A stretch of 64,000 nucleotides of DNA from Paenibacillus selenitireducens (GTDB lineage: Bacteria; Bacillota; Bacilli; Paenibacillales; Paenibacillaceae): NCBI RefSeq assembly GCF_002021565.1, contig NZ_MSZX01000005.1, positions 186,027 to 250,026 of the forward strand. The letters run 5' to 3'. The translations under genes and the position numbers were made by a program. Below, one piece after another: positions 45,007-54,627 of the stretch (positions within the stretch are counted from its first letter, which is position 1; each line of letters starts with the position of its first letter). The notes below the pieces were generated by a model. The model made no database searches, was not told the DNA's origin, and saw only the letters and a program-made list of their open reading frames with translations.

Positions 45007-45500
45007 TTGAAGATCTGCAAGTTGTGAAAGTTGGGATGGCGGATCTAAACGTCGTCCAAGGAAGTGGGATTATCCGCACGACAGGATTAGGTTCATGTGT
45101 TGGGTTAACATTGTATGATCCGGCAGCCCATATCGTGGGTATGGCTCACGTTATGTTACCGTCCTCTGAAACGGCTCGTGAAGGACAACTGAATTTGATG
45201 AAATACGCAGATACAGCGATCCCTATGTTACTAGAGAAAATAGACAGGCTTGGTGGGATACGTAGACGCTTGGTAGCCAAGATGGCAGGTGGAGCGCAGA
45301 TGTTCGCCTTTAACTCCATGTCAGATACGATGCGGATCGGACCACGTAATGTAGAGAATTGCAAAGAAATGCTGAAGCAGTTCTCCATTCCGCTCCTTGC
45401 CGAGGATACAGGTGGGAATTACGGAAGAACGGTTGAGATGAATTGTCAGACTGGAATATTGCACATACGTAGTGTTCAGATTGGTGTGAAGGAAATTTGA
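45003..45500 (+). CDS. cheD: Chemoreceptor glutamine deamidase CheD
   Basis: 165 residues. TTGLGSCVGLTLYDP carries the catalytic cysteine, GMAHVMLP the histidine, and KMAGGAQMF is conserved. It deamidates receptors and interacts with CheC in adaptation. The following gene starts two bases after the stop. Confidence 0.97.
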   Translation: MIEDLQVVKVGMADLNVVQGSGIIRTTGLGSCVGLTLYDPAAHIVGMAHVMLPSSETAREGQLNLMKYADTAIPMLLEKIDRLGGIRRRLVAKMAGGAQMFAFNSMSDTMRIGPRNVENCKEMLKQFSIPLLAEDTGGNYGRTVEMNCQTGILHIRSVQIGVKEI

Positions 45501-45502
45501 AA

Positions 45503-45922
45503 ATGACAGGGAATATTCGCTGGAATTTTGGTTTTGCTATTGTTGGTTTTGTCATTACGTTTTTGTTATCGATACAGCATAATTTGTTGACAACGAGTCT
45601 ATTGCGAAGCTTGTATGCATTTGTGATATGGTTTGTTATCGCCTATGTCATTCGGTTCATTCTTGCTCAATTGCTTGCAAGCAAGCAGAGTGAAGAACTC
45701 TCATCATCTGTGCCAGATGAAGCAGCATTGGGCAAACAACTTGATCTTGTTGTGCCAGATGAGACCGAGGAATTGCACAATTTACTCAAGCCTAAATCAG
45801 GGAAGGAAGAGGCAGCGGCCGCATCCGAATTTAAGCCGTTAAACCCGCCTAAGCTGGTTAAAGTTACGGAACAGGATCCCGAACAAATGGCAAAAGCAAT
45901 TCGTCACCTGACAGAAGATTAA
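45503..45922 (+). CDS. Two-helix membrane protein of unknown function in the che operon
   Basis: 139 residues from an ATG with GAAGGAA eight bases upstream (a TTG at 45497 overlaps the cheD stop). Two membrane helices: FGFAIVGFVITFLLSI and LYAFVIWFVIAYVIRFILAQLLA, then a soluble acidic and Ala-rich tail ending QMAKAIRHLTED. There is no equivalent at this place in the B. subtilis operon as I know it. I do not recognise the family. Its position between cheD and sigD suggests a motility-linked role, which is inference. Confidence 0.8.
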   Translation: MTGNIRWNFGFAIVGFVITFLLSIQHNLLTTSLLRSLYAFVIWFVIAYVIRFILAQLLASKQSEELSSSVPDEAALGKQLDLVVPDETEELHNLLKPKSGKEEAAAASEFKPLNPPKLVKVTEQDPEQMAKAIRHLTED

Positions 45923-45937
45923 GGAGGGTGAAATGTA

Positions 45938-46723
45938 ATGAGCGAAGCGAAAGTGTCGCATCTGTCCAATTATGATTTATGGGAGAGTTGGAAAGACGGC
46001 GGTCAGATCGAAGCGAAGAAACAATTAATCGAACAGTATTTGCCGATCGTTGATTATGTCTCCAATCGTCTAGCGATTGGATTACCCAAAAATGTGAGCA
46101 AAGATGATTTAGCGAGTAATGGCGTCATGGGTCTAATCGATGCCATTGAGAAATTCGACTATAAAAGAGGTTTGCAATTCGAAACCTATGCTTCATGGAG
46201 GGTCCGCGGAGCTATATTAGATGGATTGCGACAAGGCGATTGGGTACCTCGTTCCGTTCGTGAAAAATCGAAAAAGATCGAAGAAGCTTATCAACAGCTC
46301 GAGCAACGATATTTGAGGAACGTAACGGATGCTGAAATGAGTCAGTATCTAGAAATTAGCGAAAAAGAATTTCACCAGATGTTACAGGATGTTGCGGTGA
46401 CGAGTGTCTGTTCGTTGGAAGATCCGATCCGGGATGAGGAGTCTGAGACTAGACTTTCGTTACTTATCGATGAAAAGGCCAAAAATCCAGACTATAAAGT
46501 GAATGAATTTTTCTTGAAAGAGTCCTTAGTCAAGGGCATAGAGAAGCTAACGGAGAAGGAAAGAACGGTCGTATCACTCTTTTACTACGAAGATCTTTCT
46601 CTTAGTGAAATTGCAGAAGTGATGTCGCTATCACCGTCGCGAATTTCACAGCTGCACTCGAAAGCTATCTTAAGATTGCGCGGTTCGCTAGAAAAGTATA
46701 AAAGTCAATTACTATATAACTAG
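45938..46723 (+). CDS. sigD: RNA polymerase sigma factor SigD (FliA/WhiG type)
   Basis: 261 residues. Region 2 contains DDLASNGVMGLIDAIEKFDY and FETYASWRVRGAILDGLR; region 3 GDWVPRSVREKSKKIEE; region 4 LTEKERTVVSLFYYEDLSLSEIAEVMSLSPSRISQLH. It directs late flagellar genes such as flagellin, autolysins and receptors. Position near the 3' end of the fla/che operon matches B. subtilis, where distance from the promoter influences the fraction of motile cells. The binding site is AAGGAGGGTG. Confidence 0.98.
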   Translation: MSEAKVSHLSNYDLWESWKDGGQIEAKKQLIEQYLPIVDYVSNRLAIGLPKNVSKDDLASNGVMGLIDAIEKFDYKRGLQFETYASWRVRGAILDGLRQGDWVPRSVREKSKKIEEAYQQLEQRYLRNVTDAEMSQYLEISEKEFHQMLQDVAVTSVCSLEDPIRDEESETRLSLLIDEKAKNPDYKVNEFFLKESLVKGIEKLTEKERTVVSLFYYEDLSLSEIAEVMSLSPSRISQLHSKAILRLRGSLEKYKSQLLYN

Positions 46724-46746
46724 CTGTTGAATGTGGGGAGGGTGAA

Positions 46747-48159
46747 ATGTTTATGTCAAAAGCAGTCTCTTTGAACGAATGCATGGACATCTCTTTGTCT
46801 GATAGCAGGTTAGAAGCGTATTTGCATTTTCATGAAGGCTTCAATGATATTCAATTTACTTCAGAACAGCTAGAATCATTTCTAAAAGAGCATCGTGTGG
46901 TCTTTGGTGTATTTACGAAGACCGTTCAGCAAATCTCGCTCAATCCAAAGGCATTTATGAAGAGTGAAACGTTAATCGCACAAGGAACAGAACCTGTGAA
47001 TGGTAAGGATGGTTATATTCAATACTCGATGAAGCTGATTGATCAAAACAAAAAGCCGATGGAGTTAGAAGACGGTTCGGTAAACTATAAAGAGGTTATT
47101 CAGTTGAATAACGTGCTGAAAGGGCAGCTTATCGCAGAAAGAGCATTACCAACGGACGGTACACCAGGCAAGACGGTAACGGGCGAGGAAATTGCACCGA
47201 AGAAAGGGAAAGAAGTCCGTTTCAAGATGGGGAAGAATGTCGTTGTTGACCCCGGGAATAAAGCTATGTATGCGGCCATCGACGGACTGATTGCCACAAC
47301 GGATAAGGATAAAATTAATGTATTTCCAGTCTATGAAGTGAATGGGGATGTGGATTATAATATTGGCAATATCGATTTCATAGGGACCGTAGTTATTCGT
47401 GGTAACGTCCTTAATGGCTTTCGTGTAAAAGCTGCAGGTGATATACGTGTCATTGGCGGCGTAGAGGGCGCAGAATTGGATGCGGACGGTTCTATTGAAA
47501 TTACAGGTGGGATTATTGCAGCGAACAAAGGTTATGTGCGTGCCAAAATCAATGTAAAAAGCTCGTTTATTCAAGATGGCAACGTCATGGCTGGCGGAGA
47601 TGTGCTGGTCACGCAGAGTATTATGCATTCCTTGATTCGGGCTGGAAAAAACGTCATTTGCGGCGGAACGAAAGGACTCATCGTTGGCGGGACGATACAA
47701 GCCGGGGAACGAGTCGTTGCGCGCACCATCGGCAATACCATGTCGACGGCTACGACGATAGAAGTCGGTGTTGTGCCAGAGATGCGGAATGAATTGCAAG
47801 AGTTAAGAAGTCATTTGCGTGTCAGTATGGAGAACTTGGATAAGACGGAGAAAGCACTCACGTTATTAGACCAGTTAGCGTCTACCGGACAGTTGCCTCC
47901 TGAACGTCTTGCTATGCGCGTGAAGTTAAATTCGACGAAAAAACAAACCGTTCAAGAGCAATCTGATATGCGGGAACGTATCCTTGAAATTGAAAAAACG
48001 TTAGAGGATACAACGGTCGCAAGAATCGACGCCGTGAAGACGATTTATGGCGGTGCCAAAATTGTGATCGGTCGATATACACGATTCATTAAGGACCCTG
48101 CTGGTCGTGTTACATTCCGTCTCAGTGACGGAGAAGTTACGATGATACCTTATGTCTAA
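46747..48159 (+). CDS. FapA family (DUF342) protein
   Basis: 470 residues. ALPTDGTPGKTVTGEEI and the repeated beta-helix region (NIDFIGTVVIRGNVLNGFRVKAAG, then VEGAELDADGSIEITGG) are the DUF342 hallmarks; a C-terminal coiled coil of about 90 residues follows. The family was named flagellar assembly protein A for Vibrio, and occurs after sigD in Bacilli as well. Function is uncertain. The ATG has GGAGG five bases upstream; an in-frame ATG at 46753 is an alternative. Confidence 0.9.
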   Translation: MFMSKAVSLNECMDISLSDSRLEAYLHFHEGFNDIQFTSEQLESFLKEHRVVFGVFTKTVQQISLNPKAFMKSETLIAQGTEPVNGKDGYIQYSMKLIDQNKKPMELEDGSVNYKEVIQLNNVLKGQLIAERALPTDGTPGKTVTGEEIAPKKGKEVRFKMGKNVVVDPGNKAMYAAIDGLIATTDKDKINVFPVYEVNGDVDYNIGNIDFIGTVVIRGNVLNGFRVKAAGDIRVIGGVEGAELDADGSIEITGGIIAANKGYVRAKINVKSSFIQDGNVMAGGDVLVTQSIMHSLIRAGKNVICGGTKGLIVGGTIQAGERVVARTIGNTMSTATTIEVGVVPEMRNELQELRSHLRVSMENLDKTEKALTLLDQLASTGQLPPERLAMRVKLNSTKKQTVQEQSDMRERILEIEKTLEDTTVARIDAVKTIYGGAKIVIGRYTRFIKDPAGRVTFRLSDGEVTMIPYV

Positions 48160-48219
48160 GTTAGATGTTATGGATCGGTGATGTCTATTGAATGATGATA
48201 CTGAAGCGAGGTGACGAAG

Positions 48220-48537
48220 ATGGGACTTCGGCCGATAGAAATGCAAATGTCGATTCCTCGAACACAAGACGCGAGCTCTGTACAACATCAAGCACAACAG
48301 AAACCGTTATTGGACCAGACGCAGCTTGCGGGTCAAGCGTCGAAGACGATTGAAGAGCTTCGGACGAAGAACACGCAAGTGGATGAGACGGTTCAATTAC
48401 CTATACATAATCATCAAAAAGGAAAGCAGCAGTCGTCTGATCGAAGACATCAACATAAAAGTAAGGAGGGGAGCTCAGAAGAATCTGAGGTCCCTATTCA
48501 TCCTTACAAAGGTCATCGTATCGATTTGACCTTATAA
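48220..48537 (+). CDS. Hydrophilic hypothetical protein of the flagellar locus
   Basis: 105 residues from an ATG with GCGAGGTGA six bases upstream. The N-terminus MGLRPIEMQMSIPRTQDAS is followed by a Gln/Lys/His/Ser-rich, probably disordered region and a short end HPYKGHRIDLTL. No membrane segment, no cysteine. I do not recognise it. Co-directional with its neighbours and 25 bases before the SwrB-like gene. Confidence 0.72.
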   Translation: MGLRPIEMQMSIPRTQDASSVQHQAQQKPLLDQTQLAGQASKTIEELRTKNTQVDETVQLPIHNHQKGKQQSSDRRHQHKSKEGSSEESEVPIHPYKGHRIDLTL

Positions 48538-48562
48538 TATACTGAAAGTCAAGGTGATAGGT

Positions 48563-49135
48563 TTGGATCAGCCCCTGTGGTACATTGTTATCCTGGGCGT
48601 GGCTGCAATTGTGTTTGCATGGATCATGCCAAAACAACAAAAGCAAAATGCCATTCATCAAGGAGAGATTGTCAAGGAAGTTGAAGATACACTCGAACAT
48701 TTCATGGATGAAATTGAAAGTGATAATAAAGAGCTTGTTGAACTCGTTGGCCAGATGAAACAAGATTTTATGGTTCAGCAAAATGTTCTCCTGCACCGGG
48801 TCGATCAACTAGAGCAACGATGCCAACAATTTGAATTCAAGCAGCAGCAATTGGAGTTCGATTTGGCTCGGTATCAAACGCTCTATTCCGGTCCTACCCA
48901 TCCCGTACAAGCTGAGATGCCAGTGGAGCTAGCTGATGCAACTGCTGAGCAGGATGAACCGATCCTAGAAGAAGAAATTGTGGAGGATACATCGATTAAA
49001 GCGCGTTATGTAGATGTATTTGCCCTGTACGAAGATGGGAAATCAGTGGATATGATATCGAAGAAAACCGGAATCCCGCGTGGAGAAGTACAACTCATTC
49101 TTCAGTTATCGAAACAGGAGGCCCATCGTGTTTAA
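48563..49135 (+). CDS. SwrB-like membrane protein (DUF6115 type)
   Basis: 190 residues from a TTG with AAGGTGA upstream. An N-terminal helix (LWYIVILGVAAIVFAWIMP) anchors it; a coiled coil covers about residues 35-110; an acidic linker follows; the C-terminus VFALYEDGKSVDMISKKTGIPRGEVQLIL looks like a helix-turn-helix. This order matches SwrB of B. subtilis, which lies right after sigD and promotes flagellar type III activation. Assignment is by architecture and position. Confidence 0.8.
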   Translation: MDQPLWYIVILGVAAIVFAWIMPKQQKQNAIHQGEIVKEVEDTLEHFMDEIESDNKELVELVGQMKQDFMVQQNVLLHRVDQLEQRCQQFEFKQQQLEFDLARYQTLYSGPTHPVQAEMPVELADATAEQDEPILEEEIVEDTSIKARYVDVFALYEDGKSVDMISKKTGIPRGEVQLILQLSKQEAHRV

Positions 49136-49721
49136 GAATCGTAATTTTCTATTGGGACTCGGGATTGGTCTTATTTCAGGCGGTATCCTTCTTCAGCTCA
49201 TGTTGATTGGAACTTCAGGGCAAGCCGCCTCAAATATATCAAATGATCTTGATTCCCTAACAGATGCGCAACTAGAATCGTATGCAGCGAAGTTAGACAT
49301 GCAGGTCTATCCGAAAGAAACAAAGCTGTATACCGAGCAGGAGCTGCAAGAGAAGTTAGTGCAGCAAGAAACCAAGCTCAAGGCTTCTCAGAAGCCTGTT
49401 GAACAGCCGGCAGCTGCGAAGAACGCTGAATCGAAGTCTGATTCTTCACCAGCCAAAGAAGAGTCCGATTCCAAAGTATCCAAGGAATCTAATGATACAA
49501 AAGATACAAAAGAGACTTCGCTGCGCATTACTTCAGGGGTGACGCTGACCCAAGTAAGCAAAGAGCTAAAACGCTTAGGACTTATTTCATCGGTAACCGA
49601 TTTTGTGTCCTATGGCAAAAAGAAGAACATTACCGCAAACTTGCAGACGGGTACTTACGTGTTCGTTGGAACGCCGACTTACGCCGAAATTGCAGCTAGA
49701 ATAACGGAAAAGAGCAAATAA
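49128..49721 (+). CDS. Membrane-anchored protein with MltG/YceG-type N-terminal domain
   Basis: 197 residues from a GTG with AGGAGG six bases upstream, overlapping the SwrB-like gene by eight bases. A membrane helix (FLLGLGIGLISGGILLQLML) is followed by a charged Lys/Ser/Glu linker (about residues 70-130) and a small domain LRITSGVTLTQVSKELKRLGLI ... LQTGTYVFVGTPTYAEIAARI like the LysM-like part preceding the MltG catalytic domain. The lytic transglycosylase domain itself is absent, so it may only bind peptidoglycan. Role unknown. Confidence 0.72.
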   Translation: MFKNRNFLLGLGIGLISGGILLQLMLIGTSGQAASNISNDLDSLTDAQLESYAAKLDMQVYPKETKLYTEQELQEKLVQQETKLKASQKPVEQPAAAKNAESKSDSSPAKEESDSKVSKESNDTKDTKETSLRITSGVTLTQVSKELKRLGLISSVTDFVSYGKKKNITANLQTGTYVFVGTPTYAEIAARITEKSK

Positions 49722-49753
49722 CTACAGAATCGCCAAAATCTGCAGTTTACTAG

Positions 49754-49782
49754 TTGCATCCGTAATTCACATATGTTATATT
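49754..49782 (+). promoter_or_regulatory. Sigma-A type promoter for rpsB
   Basis: TTGCAT (49754-49759), a 17-base spacer and TATATT (49777-49782). The start of transcription would be near 49789, giving a leader of about 110 bases before rpsB. The leader has a small GTGTT-AAA-AACAC hairpin but no structure I can name. Confidence 0.6.
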
Positions 49783-49901
49783 AATTGACGGTGTTAAAAA
49801 CACACGCTGATTAATTTTGATGAGGGTGCTTCATTTGAAGTCTTGTCGAAAGATGATATTGGCGGCGGAAAAAATAAAACCAAACTAGGAGGTGTGTGAA
49901 G

Positions 49902-50600
49902 ATGGCAGTAATCTCCATGAAACAGCTATTAGAAGCTGGGGTACACTTTGGTCACCAGACTCGTCGTTGGAACCCTAAAATGGATCGTTATATCTTCACT
50001 GAAAGAAACGGAATCTACATCATCGATTTGCAAAAAACGGTGAAAAAAGTTGAGGAAGCTTACAACTTTGTTAAGTCAATCGCTGAAGAAGGCGGTACTA
50101 TTCTTTTCGTAGGTACTAAAAAACAAGCTCAAGATTCTGTTAAAGAAGAAGCTGAGCGTTGTGGTAACTACTTTATCAACCAACGTTGGTTGGGTGGTAC
50201 TTTGACTAACTTCCAAACTATTCAAAAACGTATTGATCGTTTGAAAACATTGGAAAAATGGGAAGAGGACGGCACTTTCGAAGTTCTTCCGAAGAAAGAA
50301 GTTATCTTGCTTCGCAAAGAGAAAGATCGTCTTGAGAAATTCCTAGGCGGAATCAAGAACATGAAAGGTTTGCCAAGCGCATTGTTCGTTATCGATCCTC
50401 GCAAAGAGCGTATTGCAGTAGCAGAAGCTCGTAAATTGGGTATCCCAATCGTAGGTATCGTTGATACGAACTGTGATCCAGATGAGATCGACTATGTCAT
50501 CCCTGGTAACGATGATGCTATCCGTGCAGTTAAATTGTTAACTGCGAAAATGGCTGATGCAATGATCGAAGCAAACCAAGGCGAAGATACAACAGTTTAA
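49902..50600 (+). CDS. rpsB: Ribosomal protein S2
   Basis: 232 residues. The ATG follows [38 protein letters not shown] is the canonical start, and [23 protein letters not shown] and [13 protein letters not shown] are conserved. S2 joins late to the 30S subunit. It forms an operon with tsf, separated by a hairpin with a T run. Confidence 0.99.
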   Translation: MAVISMKQLLEAGVHFGHQTRRWNPKMDRYIFTERNGIYIIDLQKTVKKVEEAYNFVKSIAEEGGTILFVGTKKQAQDSVKEEAERCGNYFINQRWLGGTLTNFQTIQKRIDRLKTLEKWEEDGTFEVLPKKEVILLRKEKDRLEKFLGGIKNMKGLPSALFVIDPRKERIAVAEARKLGIPIVGIVDTNCDPDEIDYVIPGNDDAIRAVKLLTAKMADAMIEANQGEDTTV

Positions 50601-50621
50601 TTATAAACTAATTAAATGAAG

Positions 50622-50664
50622 AAGGGTGGTTGGTAGGTGTGAAACCTCTCACCGCCCTTTTTTT
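50622..50664 (+). terminator. Terminator/attenuator between rpsB and tsf
   Basis: AAGGGTGGT (50622-50630) pairs with ACCGCCCTT (50651-50659) with one G-U pair; an inner AGGT/ACCT pair is possible. Five Ts follow. Because it lies inside a co-transcribed pair, it probably reduces rather than abolishes transcription into tsf. Confidence 0.8.
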
Positions 50665-50724
50665 GAGAGAAACAATAAATACTCGTCATACATATGGCGA
50701 ATTTAACTTTGGAGGGAATATACA

Positions 50725-51375
50725 ATGGCAGTTACGGCTAGCATGGTAAAAGAACTTCGTGAAAAAACAGGCGCTGGTATGTTGGATTGTAAAAAAGCGC
50801 TTGACGAATCAAACGGAGACGTAAACAAAGCAATTGAAATTTTGCGTGAAAAAGGTTTGGCTGCTGCAGCTAACAAATCTGGTCGTATTGCAACTGAAGG
50901 CGTATGTGAAGCTTATATCCATGCGGGCGGACGTATCGGCGTTCTCGTTGAAATCAACTGCGAAACAGATTTCGTTGGTAAAACAGATCAATTTAAAGAA
51001 CTTGCTCGCGATATCGCAATGCACATTGCTGCTATGAGCCCTCGTTATGTTCGTCGTGAAGAAGTTCCTACAGAGGATCTTGAGAAAGAAAAGGAAATTC
51101 TTCGTGCTCAAGCGTTAAACGAAGGCAAACCTGAGAAAATCGTTGATAAAATGGTTGAAGGCCGCATCAATAAATACTACGAAGAGTTCTGCTTGCTGGA
51201 ACAATCTTTCGTTAAAGATCCAGACAAAACAATCGAAACATTGTTGAAAGAAAAAATCAGCACGATTGGTGAAAATATTTCCGTTCGTCGTTTCGTTCGT
51301 TATGAACTAGGTGAAGGTATGGAGAAAAAAGTGGATAACTTCGTTGAAGAAGTTATGGCACAAGCGAAACTGTAA
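50725..51375 (+). CDS. tsf: Elongation factor Ts, short form
   Basis: 216 residues. The N-terminal UBA-like segment [21 protein letters not shown] and the core [18 protein letters not shown] contact EF-Tu. B. subtilis EF-Ts is about 293 residues; this form lacks much of the second core subdomain and resembles the compact Thermus or clostridial type. It recycles EF-Tu-GDP. The ATG follows GGAGGGAA; a terminator follows 50 bases after the stop. Confidence 0.98.
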   Translation: MAVTASMVKELREKTGAGMLDCKKALDESNGDVNKAIEILREKGLAAAANKSGRIATEGVCEAYIHAGGRIGVLVEINCETDFVGKTDQFKELARDIAMHIAAMSPRYVRREEVPTEDLEKEKEILRAQALNEGKPEKIVDKMVEGRINKYYEEFCLLEQSFVKDPDKTIETLLKEKISTIGENISVRRFVRYELGEGMEKKVDNFVEEVMAQAKL

Positions 51376-51425
51376 GCTTCTAGCTTAATTATTCGTACAA
51401 CAATTGCATCAACAAGTAAAAAGTT

Positions 51426-51451
51426 GGGACACTCTGTGTTCCTTCTTTTTT
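51426..51451 (+). terminator. Rho-independent terminator after tsf
   Basis: GGGACAC (51426-51432) pairs with GTGTTCC (51436-51442) with one G-U, loop TCT, followed by TTCTTTTTT. The next 180 bases before pyrH hold no gene that I can support. Confidence 0.8.
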
Positions 51452-51609
51452 AACCACATAAGAATGGATAAGGTTTCGCTGTGCGAAAAGTAGCTTTCTT
51501 ATGGTATGAAAACCACCTATATTAACTAGTCGTCTAATATTACGTAATGGCATCATTTCAGGTTTTTGTACTACAGAGAAAAAAAGACGGTTATAGGGAT
51601 GGATTTTAG

Positions 51610-52361
<752 letters not shown>

Positions 52362-52362
<1 letters not shown>

Positions 52363-52916
52363 TGCCACAAGCAATCAAAAAAAATGCTGAAGAACGTATG
52401 GGAAAAGCGATTGACGCTCTGAAACGCGACTTGGCTACATTACGTGCAGGACGTGCATCGTCATCTCTGCTTGATCGGATTCAAGTTGAATATTATGGTG
52501 CACCAACACCAGTGAACCAATTGGCGAATATCAACACACCGGATTCTCGGACGTTGATGATCCAACCATGGGACAAAACATCTTTGGGAGCTATCGAGAA
52601 AGCGATTTTGAAATCGGATCTTGGATTGAATCCAGCAAATGATGGTACACAAATTCGTCTTTCGATCCCACTGCTTACAGAAGAACGCCGTCTGGAGCTT
52701 GTCAAATCGACAAAGAAATTTGGCGAAGATGCAAAAGTTGCGATTCGTAATATCCGTCGGGATGCGAATGATGATATTAAGAAATTGGAGAAAGCGGACA
52801 TTTCGGAAGATGAGTCACGCCGTCACCAAGACGATATTCAAAAAGCAACGGATAAGTATATTGCCGAAGTTGATAAAGTACTAGCTTCTAAAGAAAAAGA
52901 AATCATGGAAGTGTAA
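52362..52916 (+). CDS. frr: Ribosome recycling factor
   Basis: 184 residues. [42 protein letters not shown] and the ending [15 protein letters not shown] are standard for RRF. It splits post-termination ribosomes with EF-G. Translation is coupled to pyrH (TAATG). Confidence 0.98.
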
Positions 52917-52926
52917 TACATCTGCT

Positions 52927-52952
52927 GCCCCTCCGAACGGTGGGGTTTATTG
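52927..52952 (+). terminator. Weak hairpin after frr
   Basis: CCCC-T-CCG and CGG-T-GGGG can pair around a very small loop, with TTTATTGTCTTTTTTT after it. Possibly a weak terminator before uppS. Confidence 0.4.
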
Positions 52953-53031
52953 TCTTTTTTTGCCACGTGGTCGTTCAACTTCGAAAGATCTCGATGGTGT
53001 TTTTCTCATCACCAGGGTTGGAGGAAACGGA

Positions 53032-53799
53032 ATGATTAAGCGATTCCAGAAATGGTTGGATAAGGATACAAAAAACCAGCCATTAAGTTTAGCACGGGAA
53101 AATATTCCTGAGCACGTTGCAATTATTATGGACGGAAATGGCCGTTGGGCCAAAAACCACGGATTACCTCGAATTGCGGGGCATCATAATGGGATGAAAG
53201 CCGTGAAGAAAGTGACAATTGCTGCGAATGATCTCGGAGTCAAATATTTAACCATGTATGCTTTTTCAACAGAAAATTGGAAGCGCCCGAAAGATGAAGT
53301 GGAATTTCTGATGAAGCTTCCCGAGGAATTTCTGTCGATTGAACTTGCTGAATTGATCGAGAAAAATGTGCAAGTCCGCATGATGGGGCATAAAGAAGAC
53401 CTTCCTAGACATACGTTGAAAGCGATTGAAGAAGCAGAACGTCAAACGAAGAATAATACCGGTCTAGTCTTGAATTTTGCATTGAATTACGGCAGTCGAA
53501 GAGAAATCGTCGAAAGTGTTCGAGAAATCGGTCAGCGAATTGAGCGTGGAGAAATTCGGGCAGATCAAATTACGGAAGCTGACATCGAACGGCATTTACT
53601 TACAAATAACTTGCCCGATCCCGATCTTCTCATACGTACAAGCGGGGAATTGCGGTTAAGTAACTTTATGTTATGGCAGTTAGCTTACAGCGAATTTTGG
53701 TTCTCAGATGTATATTGGCCTGCGTTTACGGAAGAGCACTTGTATGAGGCAATTGCTGAATACCAGCGGAGAACTCGCAGATATGGCGGTTTAGTATAA
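53032..53799 (+). CDS. uppS: Undecaprenyl diphosphate synthase
   Basis: 255 residues. The ATG at 53032 has GGAGGAAA upstream; a longer in-frame extension to 52960 has no binding site. VAIIMDGNGRWAKNHGLPRIAGH, YAFSTENWKRP and LLIRTSGELRLSNFMLWQLAY are the cis-prenyltransferase regions. It makes the C55 lipid carrier for cell wall polymers. Confidence 0.97.
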   Translation: MIKRFQKWLDKDTKNQPLSLARENIPEHVAIIMDGNGRWAKNHGLPRIAGHHNGMKAVKKVTIAANDLGVKYLTMYAFSTENWKRPKDEVEFLMKLPEEFLSIELAELIEKNVQVRMMGHKEDLPRHTLKAIEEAERQTKNNTGLVLNFALNYGSRREIVESVREIGQRIERGEIRADQITEADIERHLLTNNLPDPDLLIRTSGELRLSNFMLWQLAYSEFWFSDVYWPAFTEEHLYEAIAEYQRRTRRYGGLV

Positions 53800-53819
53800 C
53801 TTCGTAGGGGTGGATATCA

Positions 53820-54614
53820 TTGAAACAACGCATCATTACCGGAATTATAGCGGGTATTGCTTTCTTAGCCTGTACTGTGTTTGGCGGACCTTGGTATCAA
53901 GGACTGTTGATCGTATTAGCATTAATTGGATATTATGAATTTGTTCGCATGAATCAGTTCAAATGGTGGAGTTTGACTTCACTTCTTGGGTTCGCAGGCG
54001 TTATTTATTTTGTATTCCCGTGGAAAGGCTTTGAGATCCGGTTTGAGCCCTACTTCATTTGGCTGCTTATGTTTTTGTTCTTAACCATTACGGTTTTCTC
54101 TAAGAATCGAATTGATATCGATCGGATCGCAGTCATGTTCTTAGGTGCCGTCTACATAGGTATTGGGTTCCAAGCCATGATTGATGCAAGATACACAGCA
54201 GACGATCAAGGATTATTTTGGACATTCCTTCTATTTGGATGTATTTGGGCATCTGATTCAGGTGCTTATTTCGCGGGACGAGCTTTGGGTAAACATAAAT
54301 TATGGCCTTCTATTAGTCCCAATAAGACGATCGAAGGCGCTTTGGGCGGTGTCGCCATCGCTATCGCTGTGGCACTCGTATTTGCATGGTATGCTCCAGA
54401 ATTGCTATCATTCAGTAAAGCGATCGGAATCGGTCTTGCCGCTTCTGTCGTAGGTCAATTAGGAGACCTGATTCAATCTGCTTATAAACGGGTTCGAGGA
54501 ATTAAAGATACCGGATCCTTGCTGCCGGGTCATGGAGGCGTATTGGATCGCTGTGACAGTTGGTTGATTGTATTCCCATTTGTGCAATTGCTTGCGTTGT
54601 TGCCGTATTCGTAA
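53820..54614 (+). CDS. cdsA: Phosphatidate cytidylyltransferase
   Basis: 264 residues from a TTG with GTAGGGGTGG upstream. Multiple membrane helices; the C-terminal CTP-transferase signature region [26 protein letters not shown] and the [31 protein letters not shown] loop are present. It makes CDP-diacylglycerol for phospholipid synthesis. Confidence 0.97.
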   Translation: MKQRIITGIIAGIAFLACTVFGGPWYQGLLIVLALIGYYEFVRMNQFKWWSLTSLLGFAGVIYFVFPWKGFEIRFEPYFIWLLMFLFLTITVFSKNRIDIDRIAVMFLGAVYIGIGFQAMIDARYTADDQGLFWTFLLFGCIWASDSGAYFAGRALGKHKLWPSISPNKTIEGALGGVAIAIAVALVFAWYAPELLSFSKAIGIGLAASVVGQLGDLIQSAYKRVRGIKDTGSLLPGHGGVLDRCDSWLIVFPFVQLLALLPYS

Positions 54615-54627
54615 GGGAGAGATTGCA

